From: G020354785 sp965602045 | GTDB lineage: Bacteria > Bacteroidota > Bacteroidia > Bacteroidales > UBA10428 | Direction: 5' to 3' | Assembly: GCA_965602045.1 (NCBI GenBank) | Contig: CBFCXR010000062.1 | Span: forward strand, 1 to 12,049 | Length of the DNA stretch: 12,049 nt | In this document: positions 1 to 7,532 of the stretch, piece after piece | How positions within the stretch are numbered: position 1 is the first letter of the stretch | How the letters are laid out: the number at the start of each line of letters is the position of its first letter | Notes under the pieces: model-generated | The model's database searches: none | The model's input: only the letters and a program-made list of their open reading frames with translations | What the model was told of the DNA's origin: nothing | Made by a program: the position numbers and the translations under genes

Positions 1-1241
1 TTCTTATTTATATGATTCTCATATGCTTTCAAAAATGCATTAAAAAACAAATCTCCTTTAAAAAGATAACCTATTCTGTTAAAGTGTATTTTGTCCCTGT
101 TCATTAATCCGTTCAGGTTCCAGACATAAGATGAGTTTAAGCCTCCCATAATTGTATAAAAATCCCAGATTCCACAATTTTTATCTCTTGCTAATCTGAA
201 TATAATATCCCGCATTTTCTCTGTATTTCTGTTTATATACTTGCGATATAAATAGCTGTCGTTCGGTACGGTCAATAATATCGCAGCTCCGGGAGCAGCA
301 TTATTTATTTCTTTTAATAATTGCAGGTAATTCTCTTTGAATAATCCGGTATTAAACTTTCTCGTATAACCATCGTTTGTTCCAAGTGATATTATTACCA
401 AATCAGGATCCAGGGCTGTCAAATGCCTGGAAAGAAGCCTGCAACGAAGATAAGAGTCTAATTTTGCACCATTTACTCCTATTGAATTATAAACAACACC
501 AGGATCATCATTTTCAAAACTAATCCCGTAAAATGTAAAATGGTTCTGCAAGGTGTCTGATTTAATAAAACTTAATTTTAATTCATCACAATACTCACCC
601 AATTCGTATCCGGTATACCCTAAAGTGTCATTTATCATAACTGTCTTGATATTCTTATTCATATTCAGCTGTATTTCATAACTTGTTGTATCATGATTAT
701 GAAATATTTTTATTTTATTGAAGTCATAATGAACCGGATTATCAGTATTCAAATGAAATTGTATGGAAGAACCAGGATCGTATGTAGAAACAGAATAACC
801 TGACAGCCCTAAAGTACAATCTCTATTTCGCTGAGTATTTTTACAATAATTCCATAAGCCTGAGTAGCTTACTTTATAATTTGAGGGATTATTAGTTTTG
901 GCCAGCCTGTAAGGAAAGATAAAACCTCTTGCCCCGGTAAGACCGGGATGAAATGTTTGCAGGCGTTGTCTCATTTTGTGAGAATACACATCTGCCTGAA
1001 TATGGGAACCTCCGATATGTACTATTTTTAGTTTACCCTTACCATAGACAATTAAGCTGTCATATAAATCAAATATTTTTTCAAATGCAGAACTATCGTC
1101 GAAAAACAGGAGTCTATTTTTGTCATATCTGATAAAACTATATTTTTTAATTTCAAACGGATAATAGTCTTGTTGTGAGTAAACATAAATTAAGCCTAAT
1201 ACAGATATTGTGATTCCTAAAAAAATAATCTTCCTTATCAT
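1..1241 (-). CDS. SGNH/GDSL-hydrolase-fold exported protein, C-terminus cut by window edge
   Basis: The frame is open from an ATG at 1241 through 413 codons to the left edge, so only the last part of the C-terminus is missing. Residues 1-22 form a short basic start and a hydrophobic stretch (an uncleaved anchor or signal peptide), placing the domain outside the cytoplasmic membrane. SGNH blocks are visible: nucleophile block HIGGSHIQAD with Ser79, a GVNGA block near 255-259, GTND with Asn289, and DKIH with Asp383 and His386. The first block reads GGSH where GDSx is usual; the serine is kept. The family includes esterases, deacetylases and O-acetyltransferases of cell-surface glycans, and this member's substrate cannot be read from sequence. 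It lies 53 bases downstream of a second SGNH protein on the same strand, probably in one transcript. Confidence is high for the fold and low for the substrate. Confidence 0.85.
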   Translation of the reverse strand, partial: MIRKIIFLGITISVLGLIYVYSQQDYYPFEIKKYSFIRYDKNRLLFFDDSSAFEKIFDLYDSLIVYGKGKLKIVHIGGSHIQADVYSHKMRQRLQTFHPGLTGARGFIFPYRLAKTNNPSNYKVSYSGLWNYCKNTQRNRDCTLGLSGYSVSTYDPGSSIQFHLNTDNPVHYDFNKIKIFHNHDTTSYEIQLNMNKNIKTVMINDTLGYTGYELGEYCDELKLSFIKSDTLQNHFTFYGISFENDDPGVVYNSIGVNGAKLDSYLRCRLLSRHLTALDPDLVIISLGTNDGYTRKFNTGLFKENYLQLLKEINNAAPGAAILLTVPNDSYLYRKYINRNTEKMRDIIFRLARDKNCGIWDFYTIMGGLNSSYVWNLNGLMNRDKIHFNRIGYLFKGDLFFNAFLKAYENHINK

Positions 1242-1294
1242 TAAAACTAACTTTCTGTTTATAATATCATCAGTTAAGAGCAACGAATAATATA

Positions 1295-2776
1295 TTAATC
1301 GGTGTTCATTTTCTCATACTTATTAAATTCATAAATAAATGAGTTATAAAACATCTGGGCAATTATTCTGGCTCCCTTTGGATTAAAATGAACAAAGTCC
1401 TTTGATGCCAGCGGCGGCTGAGCAAATACCCAGCTCGGCATAGAATTCTCCCCTCCCATTGCTTCATACATATCCCAATATGCAGCTCCAGCTTTGAATG
1501 ACGCATTCTTCAATGCATTTCTAACCTTCTTTAAATTCGGATAGGTTACATACATCTCTTTTTCCTTTACTGACATATCTGCCACTCCAATAACTATTAT
1601 GGAAACATTCGGGCAAACCCTATGCAGTCTGTTTAACTGGCTATAGAACCATTTTTCATAAATTTTATAATTCTCAGATATGTATGGCACTACATTACCT
1701 CCAAACTGCAGTAAAAACAATTTAACATTTAAAAATTTATACATTTCCGTGAGTAAATCCGCGTCTATTTTCGTAAACACAGTTCCGGAACAACCTCTCA
1801 TTGCAATATTATCAACTGCAACACCACTAATGTTATCCAGCGCTATTCCATATATTTCCGGACTTGATCTGCCTTCAAACTTCAACAACAATGATGATTG
1901 AGGTTCGTTGAATAACCATTTCAATTCATTAAGCTTCTGTGTGGGAGGAATAATCTCGGCATCCAATAATTCACCGTTTTGATAAATCCCATTTAAAAAC
2001 GGTTCACTGTTATATCCGTAATAAACTCTGCATTGCCTGAACTGTTGTGTATTCGGATATGAGTATTTAGATTTCTTAAAGGATACCCATGCTTCATAAC
2101 TTGAAGTATCTGAAGACAAAGTGTCTTCAATAACAGGAGTAAACTTGCAGAAACATCCCAGGGCCCCATATCTTCTATGGCTTATTGTTGTATCTACGTT
2201 ACCGTATATCGTGTATCTGTGCCAGTTATCAGAACTTTCCTGCAACATTGAGAATTTATAATCGTAAAGCTGGGAAGAAGGTACCAATCCGATCCCCGAA
2301 CCCCCGAATTTAGACTGTAATTTATTTCTTATTAATGAAGTCATCCTGTCTCCTTCAATCTGTGAATCACCGTAATGCATAATTCTTATCAATTTCCCGG
2401 AATTTTTCAAATTTTTAAGGGCTTTAAAAACAGGAAAAAGAATGGCACTGTTACCATCAGGATATTCAATTTTAGGGATACTTCTTCTCAGACTATCAGC
2501 ATTTGCCCTTATTGTATCAAATTCGTATGTGTCTTCTTCAGGCGGTTTTTCAGCCAAATCTGAGATCATAGAATCCGTAAGAAGTTCATTTTTATTAATT
2601 ATGTCCGATATATCGGCATATTTTACTCTTTTCTTTGAGAATATATCTTTAGGTGTGAAGAATTGTAATCTCAGATTACCGGAAATCCTGATACCCTTCT
2701 CAGGAAAATATAATGCCATAGCCAATAATAAAAGATATACTGATAAGAAAAATAGCAATATCTTAAATGGTTTCAT
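1295..2776 (-). CDS. SGNH/GDSL-hydrolase-fold membrane-anchored protein
   Basis: This 493-residue protein has an N-terminal hydrophobic segment at about 5-24 after a short basic start, so it is probably anchored with its domain in the periplasm. A charged, Ser/Asp-rich linker runs to about 105. The hydrolase region then shows GDSQIEGDR with the nucleophile Ser138, an FGGN block with Asn361, and KDFVHF with Asp460 and His463 as the acid-base pair. The segment between blocks I and III (about 160-340) is much longer than in a minimal GDSL esterase and is rich in beta-type sequence, consistent with an inserted or carbohydrate-binding region. The ATG at 2776 lies 17 bases after the transglycosylase stop, which suggests cotranscription. 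Bacteroidota often carry such SGNH proteins in pairs beside an MBOAT acyltransferase, so glycan O-acylation is a reasonable inference; no acyltransferase is visible here. Confidence 0.85.
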   Translation of the reverse strand: MKPFKILLFFLSVYLLLLAMALYFPEKGIRISGNLRLQFFTPKDIFSKKRVKYADISDIINKNELLTDSMISDLAEKPPEEDTYEFDTIRANADSLRRSIPKIEYPDGNSAILFPVFKALKNLKNSGKLIRIMHYGDSQIEGDRMTSLIRNKLQSKFGGSGIGLVPSSQLYDYKFSMLQESSDNWHRYTIYGNVDTTISHRRYGALGCFCKFTPVIEDTLSSDTSSYEAWVSFKKSKYSYPNTQQFRQCRVYYGYNSEPFLNGIYQNGELLDAEIIPPTQKLNELKWLFNEPQSSLLLKFEGRSSPEIYGIALDNISGVAVDNIAMRGCSGTVFTKIDADLLTEMYKFLNVKLFLLQFGGNVVPYISENYKIYEKWFYSQLNRLHRVCPNVSIIVIGVADMSVKEKEMYVTYPNLKKVRNALKNASFKAGAAYWDMYEAMGGENSMPSWVFAQPPLASKDFVHFNPKGARIIAQMFYNSFIYEFNKYEKMNTD

Positions 2777-2793
2777 CTCGTATTCTTAGCTTA

Positions 2794-4377
2794 TCAAAAG
2801 GTGCTGTTCTTGGGTACTATTTTCAATCTCTGGCCTGGTTTAATTTTACCGGGATTATCAATATCATTCAATCTCATTATATCGGTATCCGTTACTCCTG
2901 AATATTTCTTTGCAATATCCCATAAAGTATCTCCTGACTTAACAGTGTAATATATATATTCACCATCTTCAACAAGAGTTACTTTCTCTGGGGTAGAACT
3001 ACTTGTAACTATTTTCCCTATCATTTTTTGTTTCCCGGCAAATGACATTGAGTTGATGTTTTTGTATTTGTCTACCTTATTTTTAGGAACATAAACAACC
3101 AACTTCTGTCCGCTTCTTATAAGGTTTCGTCTGATATTGTTCCAGTATCTCAGATCAGATACTCTAACATTATACCAGCTTGCTATATATCCAAGATTAT
3201 CACCTGATTTTACCGTATAATATAATTTTGAAAGATTGTCAGAAGGTGGTTCACGCATATATCTGGATGAAGTATAAGTAGTAGGACTGGTAATTATCTT
3301 ATTAGGATTAAAATAGACCGAGTCTTTATACGCAAATATCGAATCCTGCAAATCAATAAATCTTGATGTATATTCCAGAGGCAATCTTAAGGAATAGCTT
3401 ATATTTTTAGCCGGGATAATATCTCTGCGGTATTGCGGATTCATGTCTCTTAATTGCTTGATAGGTATATTTAATACTTCGGATACCTGCATTAAGTGAA
3501 GTTCTTCATTTATCATAACAGTATCATTAGCAAGAGACAGTTCAATTTCCCGCGGGTGAATATTATGTTCCTTGTAGTAATTCATTGTATATGTTGCAGC
3601 AATGTATGCAGGAACATGTCCACGGGTTTCCCCTGGCAAATAAAAATACAAATCCCAGTAATTTCTTTTACCCCCGGAGCGTCTAACAGCCCTGTTAACA
3701 TTTCCCGGTCCGCAGTTATAGGCAGCAATAACTAAAATCCAGTCATTATAAATTTTATAAAGATCTTTAATAAATTTTGCTGAAGCATGAGTGGCTTCTA
3801 TGGGGTCTCTTCTTTCATCTACCAGCGAATTGATTGTAAGCCCGTAATGCTTACCCGTTCCATACATAAATTGCCATAAACCAACTGCCCTGGCTCTTGA
3901 ATATGCCCGGGGATTTAATGCTGATTCAATAATAGACATATATTTTAACTCATTAGGTATGTCATACATATCGAAAATCTCGTCAAAAATCGGAAAGTAA
4001 TATTGAGCCAGCCCCAGCATTACTTCAACAGATTTCCTTCTACGCTGTGTATACATTTCAATATACTTTCTCACTATTGTATTATAAGAAAGCTCGACTA
4101 CCGAAGGGATTTCTAATATTCTTGCTATATATACCGAGTCAGGAAAATCAGGGAAAATGGTGTCACTTTCTGCTGTAAACAAAATTGTGTCATCAGATAA
4201 AGAATAATTAACATACCATAAGTTCAACATACTATCGAGATTAGCCTCAAAATTTGAAACTACAACCTCCGAATCAGGACTTTCCAGATTAAGGGTATCT
4301 TCAGTTTGACAAAAGGCAGTTGTGGGTATATTTAAAATATATATCCCAAATAACAATATCTCAAATCTTTTTATCAT
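2794..4377 (-). CDS. MltD-like lytic transglycosylase with two C-terminal LysM domains
   Basis: This enzyme should cleave the MurNAc-GlcNAc bond of peptidoglycan, forming 1,6-anhydro ends, outside the inner membrane. From the chosen ATG it has 527 residues. Residues 1-24 are a signal peptide ending near TAFCQ; this is a poor lipobox, so lipoprotein status is doubtful. The family 1 SLT domain spans about 125-290: catalytic Glu151 in IIESALNP, then GLWQFM, an AAYNCGPGNV motif, and a GHVPAYIAATY end. Two LysM peptidoglycan-binding repeats follow, opening with YYTVKSGDNL and YYTVKSGDTL, the second at the extreme C-terminus. A TTG at 4425 would extend the protein by 16 residues but would overlap the upstream gene by 37 bases and spoil the signal peptide; the ATG at 4377 lies 11 bases after that gene's stop. 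It is the fourth gene of the parA-led cluster. Confidence 0.93.
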   Translation of the reverse strand: MIKRFEILLFGIYILNIPTTAFCQTEDTLNLESPDSEVVVSNFEANLDSMLNLWYVNYSLSDDTILFTAESDTIFPDFPDSVYIARILEIPSVVELSYNTIVRKYIEMYTQRRRKSVEVMLGLAQYYFPIFDEIFDMYDIPNELKYMSIIESALNPRAYSRARAVGLWQFMYGTGKHYGLTINSLVDERRDPIEATHASAKFIKDLYKIYNDWILVIAAYNCGPGNVNRAVRRSGGKRNYWDLYFYLPGETRGHVPAYIAATYTMNYYKEHNIHPREIELSLANDTVMINEELHLMQVSEVLNIPIKQLRDMNPQYRRDIIPAKNISYSLRLPLEYTSRFIDLQDSIFAYKDSVYFNPNKIITSPTTYTSSRYMREPPSDNLSKLYYTVKSGDNLGYIASWYNVRVSDLRYWNNIRRNLIRSGQKLVVYVPKNKVDKYKNINSMSFAGKQKMIGKIVTSSSTPEKVTLVEDGEYIYYTVKSGDTLWDIAKKYSGVTDTDIMRLNDIDNPGKIKPGQRLKIVPKNSTF

Positions 4378-4388
4378 AATCCAAATGA

Positions 4389-4997
4389 TTAAAACTTTAC
4401 ACTCAATTTCAATCCCATTGTACAAGAAAAGGCATAGTTATCGATTAATGAAGGCTCTAATTTTAAAGATATATCATCCGACACGTCATATTCATAAAAA
4501 TGTGCATCAATCATTGCATCAATAATATTCAGGAAATATAAAGCTCCTATTCCTACCACACTGTAATCTCTGTCAGTTCTGGCATTATCCATTGCCCGGT
4601 ACAAAACTCCCTCGATATCATTATATACCAGCCTGCCTCTGAACTCATATACATCAGGAGGGGTATCCATATAATAAACTTCTTCATAGGCATTTCTTAA
4701 TTCAACGAAATACTTCTGATTGTATAAATATGTATAAACAATTGCTCCTCCAATACCATATATAATAGGGACTTTCCAATATTTTTGATTATAAATCTGT
4801 CCTAATCCCGGAAATACTGCAGAATATAGTAAAGCCTTCCGGGGGTGAATTTTTTTTACTAAAACCGAATCATATGATATCTTTTCCTGCTGACTATAAA
4901 CGAACTTACAGGATAAAAATAAAGCTCCCGCCAGAAAGCAAAATATAATTTTTTTTTGTAGTATTTCAGGCAATTTTAATAAATCATTTAAACGCAC
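4389..4997 (-). CDS. DUF5683 family membrane protein
   Basis: The protein has 202 residues from a GTG start. A basic/hydrophobic N-terminus ending near VYSQQ (about residue 36) looks like a signal peptide. The conserved core follows at about 52-90: a PRKALLYSAVFPGLGQIYN motif, a YWK(V)P signature and a hydrophobic segment around IIYGIGGAIVYTYLY, the hallmark of DUF5683. The remainder is polar with one more short hydrophobic stretch near 150-165. The function of this family is unknown. In Bacteroidota it is often found directly after parB and next to a LysM transglycosylase, as here, which suggests but does not prove an envelope or division-linked role. No in-frame ATG exists near the beginning. 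The GTG lies only four bases after the parB stop, fitting tight translational coupling; a TTG at 4973 is a less likely alternative. Confidence 0.85.
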   Translation of the reverse strand: MRLNDLLKLPEILQKKIIFCFLAGALFLSCKFVYSQQEKISYDSVLVKKIHPRKALLYSAVFPGLGQIYNQKYWKVPIIYGIGGAIVYTYLYNQKYFVELRNAYEEVYYMDTPPDVYEFRGRLVYNDIEGVLYRAMDNARTDRDYSVVGIGALYFLNIIDAMIDAHFYEYDVSDDISLKLEPSLIDNYAFSCTMGLKLSVKF

Positions 4998-5001
4998 GCT
5001 A

Positions 5002-5886
5002 TTACTTGATTTTTAAACTGTCAAATATCGCGATAATTCTCTCCAGTTCCTCATCAGAACCAAAAGGGATAACGATTTTACCATTTCCTTTATTGTTGCG
5101 CTTAAAATCAATATTTGCATTAAAAAACTCTGAAAGGTGTATTCTAAGATCTTCATATTCTTTGGGCAGCCTATATGCCTTTTCACCTTGCCCTTCTTGA
5201 TTATCCTTTGTTTTAGCAATCTTTCGAGCATTTTCTTCAACTTTTCTTACTGACAAATCTTCGTCAATAATCTGGTAGTATAATTTAAGTTGTGCATTCG
5301 GATCATCAATATTAATTAAAGCACGGGCGTGCCCCATTGTTATTTTATTATCCCTGATACCCAGCTGGATTTCCGGGGGAAGTTTCAATAAACGCAGATA
5401 ATTGGAAACAGTTGCTCTTTTTTTTCCAATACGCTGACTCAGATCCTCCTGTGTAAGATTACATTCTTCAGTTAGCCGCTGATAGCTTATTGCCACATCT
5501 ATAGCATTAAGATCCTCGCGCTGGATATTTTCAACCAGTGCCATTTCCAGCATATCCTGATCATTGGCAATGCGCACAAATGCCGCAATCTTCTTAAGCC
5601 CTGCAAGTTTTGCAGCCCTTAATCTTCTTTCACCTGTAATTAACTGATACTTGCCATTATCTATCTCACGCACAGTAATAGGTTGGATAATACCTATTCC
5701 CTTGATAGATAAAGCTAATTCTTCAAGCAATTGCTCATTTATTTTCGATCTGGGCTGAAAAGGATTTAATTCTATACTATTAATAAGTATTTCACTTCCA
5801 CCACTAACTTTCGCAAATAGCATATCCCTGTCTTCATCCTCTATTAAAGCGCCTAATCCTCTTCCTAATGCATTTTTTCTGCCCAT
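5002..5886 (-). CDS. parB: Chromosome-partitioning protein ParB (Spo0J family)
   Basis: ParB binds parS sites, hydrolyses CTP as a sliding clamp and stimulates ParA to segregate the replication origin. From the ATG at 5886 it has 294 residues. The N-terminus GRGLGALI is the conserved ParA-stimulating segment. The CTP-binding/ParB nuclease-fold domain covers about 32-125, with GERRLRAA at 85-92 and ENIQRE at 119-124. The helix-turn-helix that reads parS is at about 144-166, starting LTQEDLSQRIG. The C-terminal dimerisation segment contains LPKEYEDL and a final acidic/hydrophobic helix. A TTG at 5895 would add three residues and overlap parA; the ATG begins one base after the parA stop and gives the standard MGRK start, so it is preferred. 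Length and order are normal for the chromosomal system, not a plasmid type. Confidence 0.96.
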   Translation of the reverse strand: MGRKNALGRGLGALIEDEDRDMLFAKVSGGSEILINSIELNPFQPRSKINEQLLEELALSIKGIGIIQPITVREIDNGKYQLITGERRLRAAKLAGLKKIAAFVRIANDQDMLEMALVENIQREDLNAIDVAISYQRLTEECNLTQEDLSQRIGKKRATVSNYLRLLKLPPEIQLGIRDNKITMGHARALINIDDPNAQLKLYYQIIDEDLSVRKVEENARKIAKTKDNQEGQGEKAYRLPKEYEDLRIHLSEFFNANIDFKRNNKGNGKIVIPFGSDEELERIIAIFDSLKIK

Positions 5887-5887
5887 A

Positions 5888-6688
5888 CTATGCAATTATT
5901 TTATCTTCGTTACTAATTTTTGTTTCATCATTCTTTTGTAATAGTTCCCGGGCAAGGTTAAGATAATTAACCGAACCTTTTGATTCAGCATCGTATAATA
6001 CAACCGGCTTACCAAAACTAGGCGACTCGCTAAGTTTTATATTGCGCTGGATAATAGTCTCGAATACCATTTGCTGAAAATGTTTTCTGACTTCTTCAAC
6101 GACCTGATTTGACAAGCGCAACCTGACATCATACATCGTTAGTACAAATCCTTCGATTTCAAGATCTGGATTTAACCTGCCCTGAATTATCTTTATTGTA
6201 TTTAATAATTTACCTAATCCTTCAAGTGCAAAATATTCACACTGAACAGGTATCATAACAGAATCAGCGGCTGTCAGAGAATTAACAGTGATTAAACCCA
6301 AAGATGGCGAGCAATCTATTAAAATATAATCATAAGAATTATTGATCTTGTCGATTACCTCTTTAAACTTCCTTTCTCTGTTAGGCATATTTAACATCTC
6401 AATTTCTGCTCCAACAAGATCTATATGCGACGGTATTAAATCCAATCCTTCAATTTCAGTATTTAGAATAATATCATTTGGATCTACTTCATTTATTAAG
6501 CATTCATAAATACTGGTCTTTATATTTCTAACATCAAATCCAATTCCTGATGTGGCATTTGCCTGTGGATCAGCATCAATAAGCAGAACTTTCTTTTCCA
6601 GCACCGCTAAACTGGCAGCCAGATTTATTGCTGAGGTTGTTTTGCCCACTCCTCCTTTCTGATTTGCTATAGAAATTATTTTCCCCAT
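5888..6688 (-). CDS. parA: Chromosome-partitioning ATPase ParA (Soj/MinD family)
   Basis: ParA is the nucleoid-binding ATPase that, with ParB-parS, moves newly copied origins apart. This 266-residue protein has the deviant Walker A motif KGGVGKTT at 11-18, including the signature Lys11 and Lys16. It also has DADPQ at 38-42 and a Walker B segment YILIDCSPSLG with Asp125. It lacks an N-terminal helix-turn-helix, so it is the short Soj type found on chromosomes. The ATG at 6688 directly yields the standard MGKIISIANQ start. It is the first gene of the leftward cluster, with its stop one base from the parB start. A 338-base AT-rich region lies upstream, with a candidate promoter and repeats. The family call is very secure. 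Confidence 0.97.
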   Translation of the reverse strand: MGKIISIANQKGGVGKTTSAINLAASLAVLEKKVLLIDADPQANATSGIGFDVRNIKTSIYECLINEVDPNDIILNTEIEGLDLIPSHIDLVGAEIEMLNMPNRERKFKEVIDKINNSYDYILIDCSPSLGLITVNSLTAADSVMIPVQCEYFALEGLGKLLNTIKIIQGRLNPDLEIEGFVLTMYDVRLRLSNQVVEEVRKHFQQMVFETIIQRNIKLSESPSFGKPVVLYDAESKGSVNYLNLARELLQKNDETKISNEDKIIA

Positions 6689-6742
6689 CGAAATGTGAGT
6701 TAATATTAATAAGTCGTATTATATATTCTTTTCTTACACGTC

Positions 6743-6750
6743 CAAAAATA
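6743..6750 (-). promoter_or_regulatory. Candidate Bacteroidota -7 promoter element for the parA cluster
   Basis: Read on the minus strand, the octamer TATTTTTG exactly fits the Bacteroidota -7 consensus TAnnTTTG and lies 54 bases upstream of the parA ATG. No good TTTG -33 box is found at the usual spacing of about 19 bases. A TTG about 14 bases upstream is too close, so support rests on one element in AT-rich DNA. Confidence 0.3.
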
Positions 6751-6811
6751 GCATTTTAAAAAATCAATGGATTTTGAATGCGATTTTGTTTTGTAAACAA
6801 TTCGAGTTCTT

Positions 6812-6841
6812 TTATTAACATGTTATTAACACTTATTTACG
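6812..6841 (+). repeat. Tandem 9-base repeats TTATTAACA upstream of parA
   Basis: TTATTAACA occurs exactly at 6812-6820 and 6823-6831, an 11-base step. A weaker third copy, TTATTTACG, follows at 6833-6841. The spacing is close to one helical turn, as seen for proteins bound on one face of DNA. The 9-mer differs at two positions from the classical DnaA box TTATCCACA. A regulator of parA or a DnaA-like protein could bind here; chance is also possible given the base composition. Confidence 0.4.
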
Positions 6842-6947
6842 TAATTACTTAATCTTGAAGAATTTATGACCAGCTGAAAAACTACAGGTGCATAATTAAT
6901 GCCTCAGATATATCTGCTTAAAAGTAAAAATATAATCTGACTAAAAA

Positions 6948-6969
6948 TAATTTATTGGACAATAAATTA
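6948..6969 (-). terminator. 22-base perfect inverted repeat, possible terminator of the SiaC gene
   Basis: The sequence TAATTTATTG-GA-CAATAAATTA has 10-base arms around a 2-base centre. Read on the minus strand, the right arm runs directly into TTTTTAG, so it can form a stem followed by a T-run about 58 bases beyond the stop of the SiaC-family gene. The stem is very AT-rich and the centre is tight, so a symmetric operator is an equal alternative. Confidence 0.35.
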
Positions 6970-7026
6970 AATTATATCAGAACTGTAATAAAAAAGATTT
7001 TTGATATAAAAATAATTAGGTAAGTT

Positions 7027-7404
7027 CTATTCGATAACAACGAAATTAAATTCCAATTCACTAAGTTCTTCCAGGCTTTTCCCCGCTTCAAACATCGACT
7101 CATCCACTTTATCATAATACCAGATAATTTCCAATTTAGCATTTGAATCAGTTATTTCCCTGAACTTTGAAAGTATCATTAAGAAATATTTTAATGAGGA
7201 AGTATTGAAATAATCAAAGTTAAATTTCACCCTGGTAACTTCATTGGGATTCTGAATATAAATATTTAACCATTGCACTATAGGTTCATAGAAATCATTT
7301 GCATTCTCCGGCCTTGAGATGCCTGATATTTCAAAGATATTGTTTTCAGGATCAAGAACTACCTTTGGTGAAAAGTCTGTGGCTTCTACATTATATGCTT
7401 TCAT
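7027..7404 (-). CDS. SiaC-family (DUF1987) regulatory phosphoprotein
   Basis: This 125-residue soluble protein matches the SiaC family. In Pseudomonas aeruginosa SiaC is phosphorylated on Thr68 by the kinase SiaB, dephosphorylated by the PP2C phosphatase SiaA, and when unphosphorylated activates the diguanylate cyclase SiaD. Here the conserved FDYFNTSS motif spans 63-70 and puts the threonine exactly at residue 68. An N-terminal part with SPKVVLDPE and FEISGISRPE, and a C-terminal beta/alpha part, fit the anti-anti-sigma-like fold. Length is normal. No SiaB-like kinase, PP2C phosphatase or GGDEF protein is in the window, so the partners must be encoded elsewhere. The gene is flanked by AT-rich spacers on both sides (338 and 128 bases) and seems to be a single transcript. 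The output pathway in this organism is unknown. Confidence 0.85.
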   Translation of the reverse strand: MKAYNVEATDFSPKVVLDPENNIFEISGISRPENANDFYEPIVQWLNIYIQNPNEVTRVKFNFDYFNTSSLKYFLMILSKFREITDSNAKLEIIWYYDKVDESMFEAGKSLEELSELEFNFVVIE

Positions 7405-7532
7405 CGATTTTTTGATTTATATAAATATACAAAAAAATGTAATATTCTTTGTTTAAATAAAATAATAAATGTGATGAAAATTTATTTTTAATAATATATC
7501 AGTTTTTTCCCGCCTTTAAAAATAAAACAAAT

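Larger units (their letters stand above)
6689..7026. other. AT-rich spacer upstream of parA, no gene
   Basis: This 338-base region separates the parA start from the 3' end of the SiaC-family gene. Both strands contain only very short frames and I support no gene here. It holds the candidate -7 element, two exact copies of a 9-base repeat followed by a weaker third, and a 22-base perfect inverted repeat, each listed separately. Small palindromes are frequent (for example TAACATGTTA at 6816-6825 and TTACGTAA at 6837-6844). That could mean protein-binding sites or could be chance in AT-rich DNA. No parS-like CACGTG core is present. Confidence 0.7.

Noticed and set aside
2442..2789. Plus-strand 115-codon open frame opposite the SGNH gene
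   Set aside because: It is antisense to a gene with clear SGNH motifs and resembles no family I know; it is a by-product of that gene's codon use.
4378..4425. Longer transglycosylase starting at a TTG (16 extra residues)
   Set aside because: It would overlap the DUF5683 gene by 37 bases and put a polar segment before the signal peptide; the ATG at 4377 gives a normal signal sequence.
5887..5895. ParB start three codons earlier at TTG
   Set aside because: The ATG at 5886 lies one base after the parA stop and gives the standard ParB N-terminus.
5925..5935. TGTTTCA as a parS half-site near the end of parA
   Set aside because: The second half of the parS palindrome and the central CACGTG are missing. 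I found no CACGTG core in the window, so no parS is claimed.
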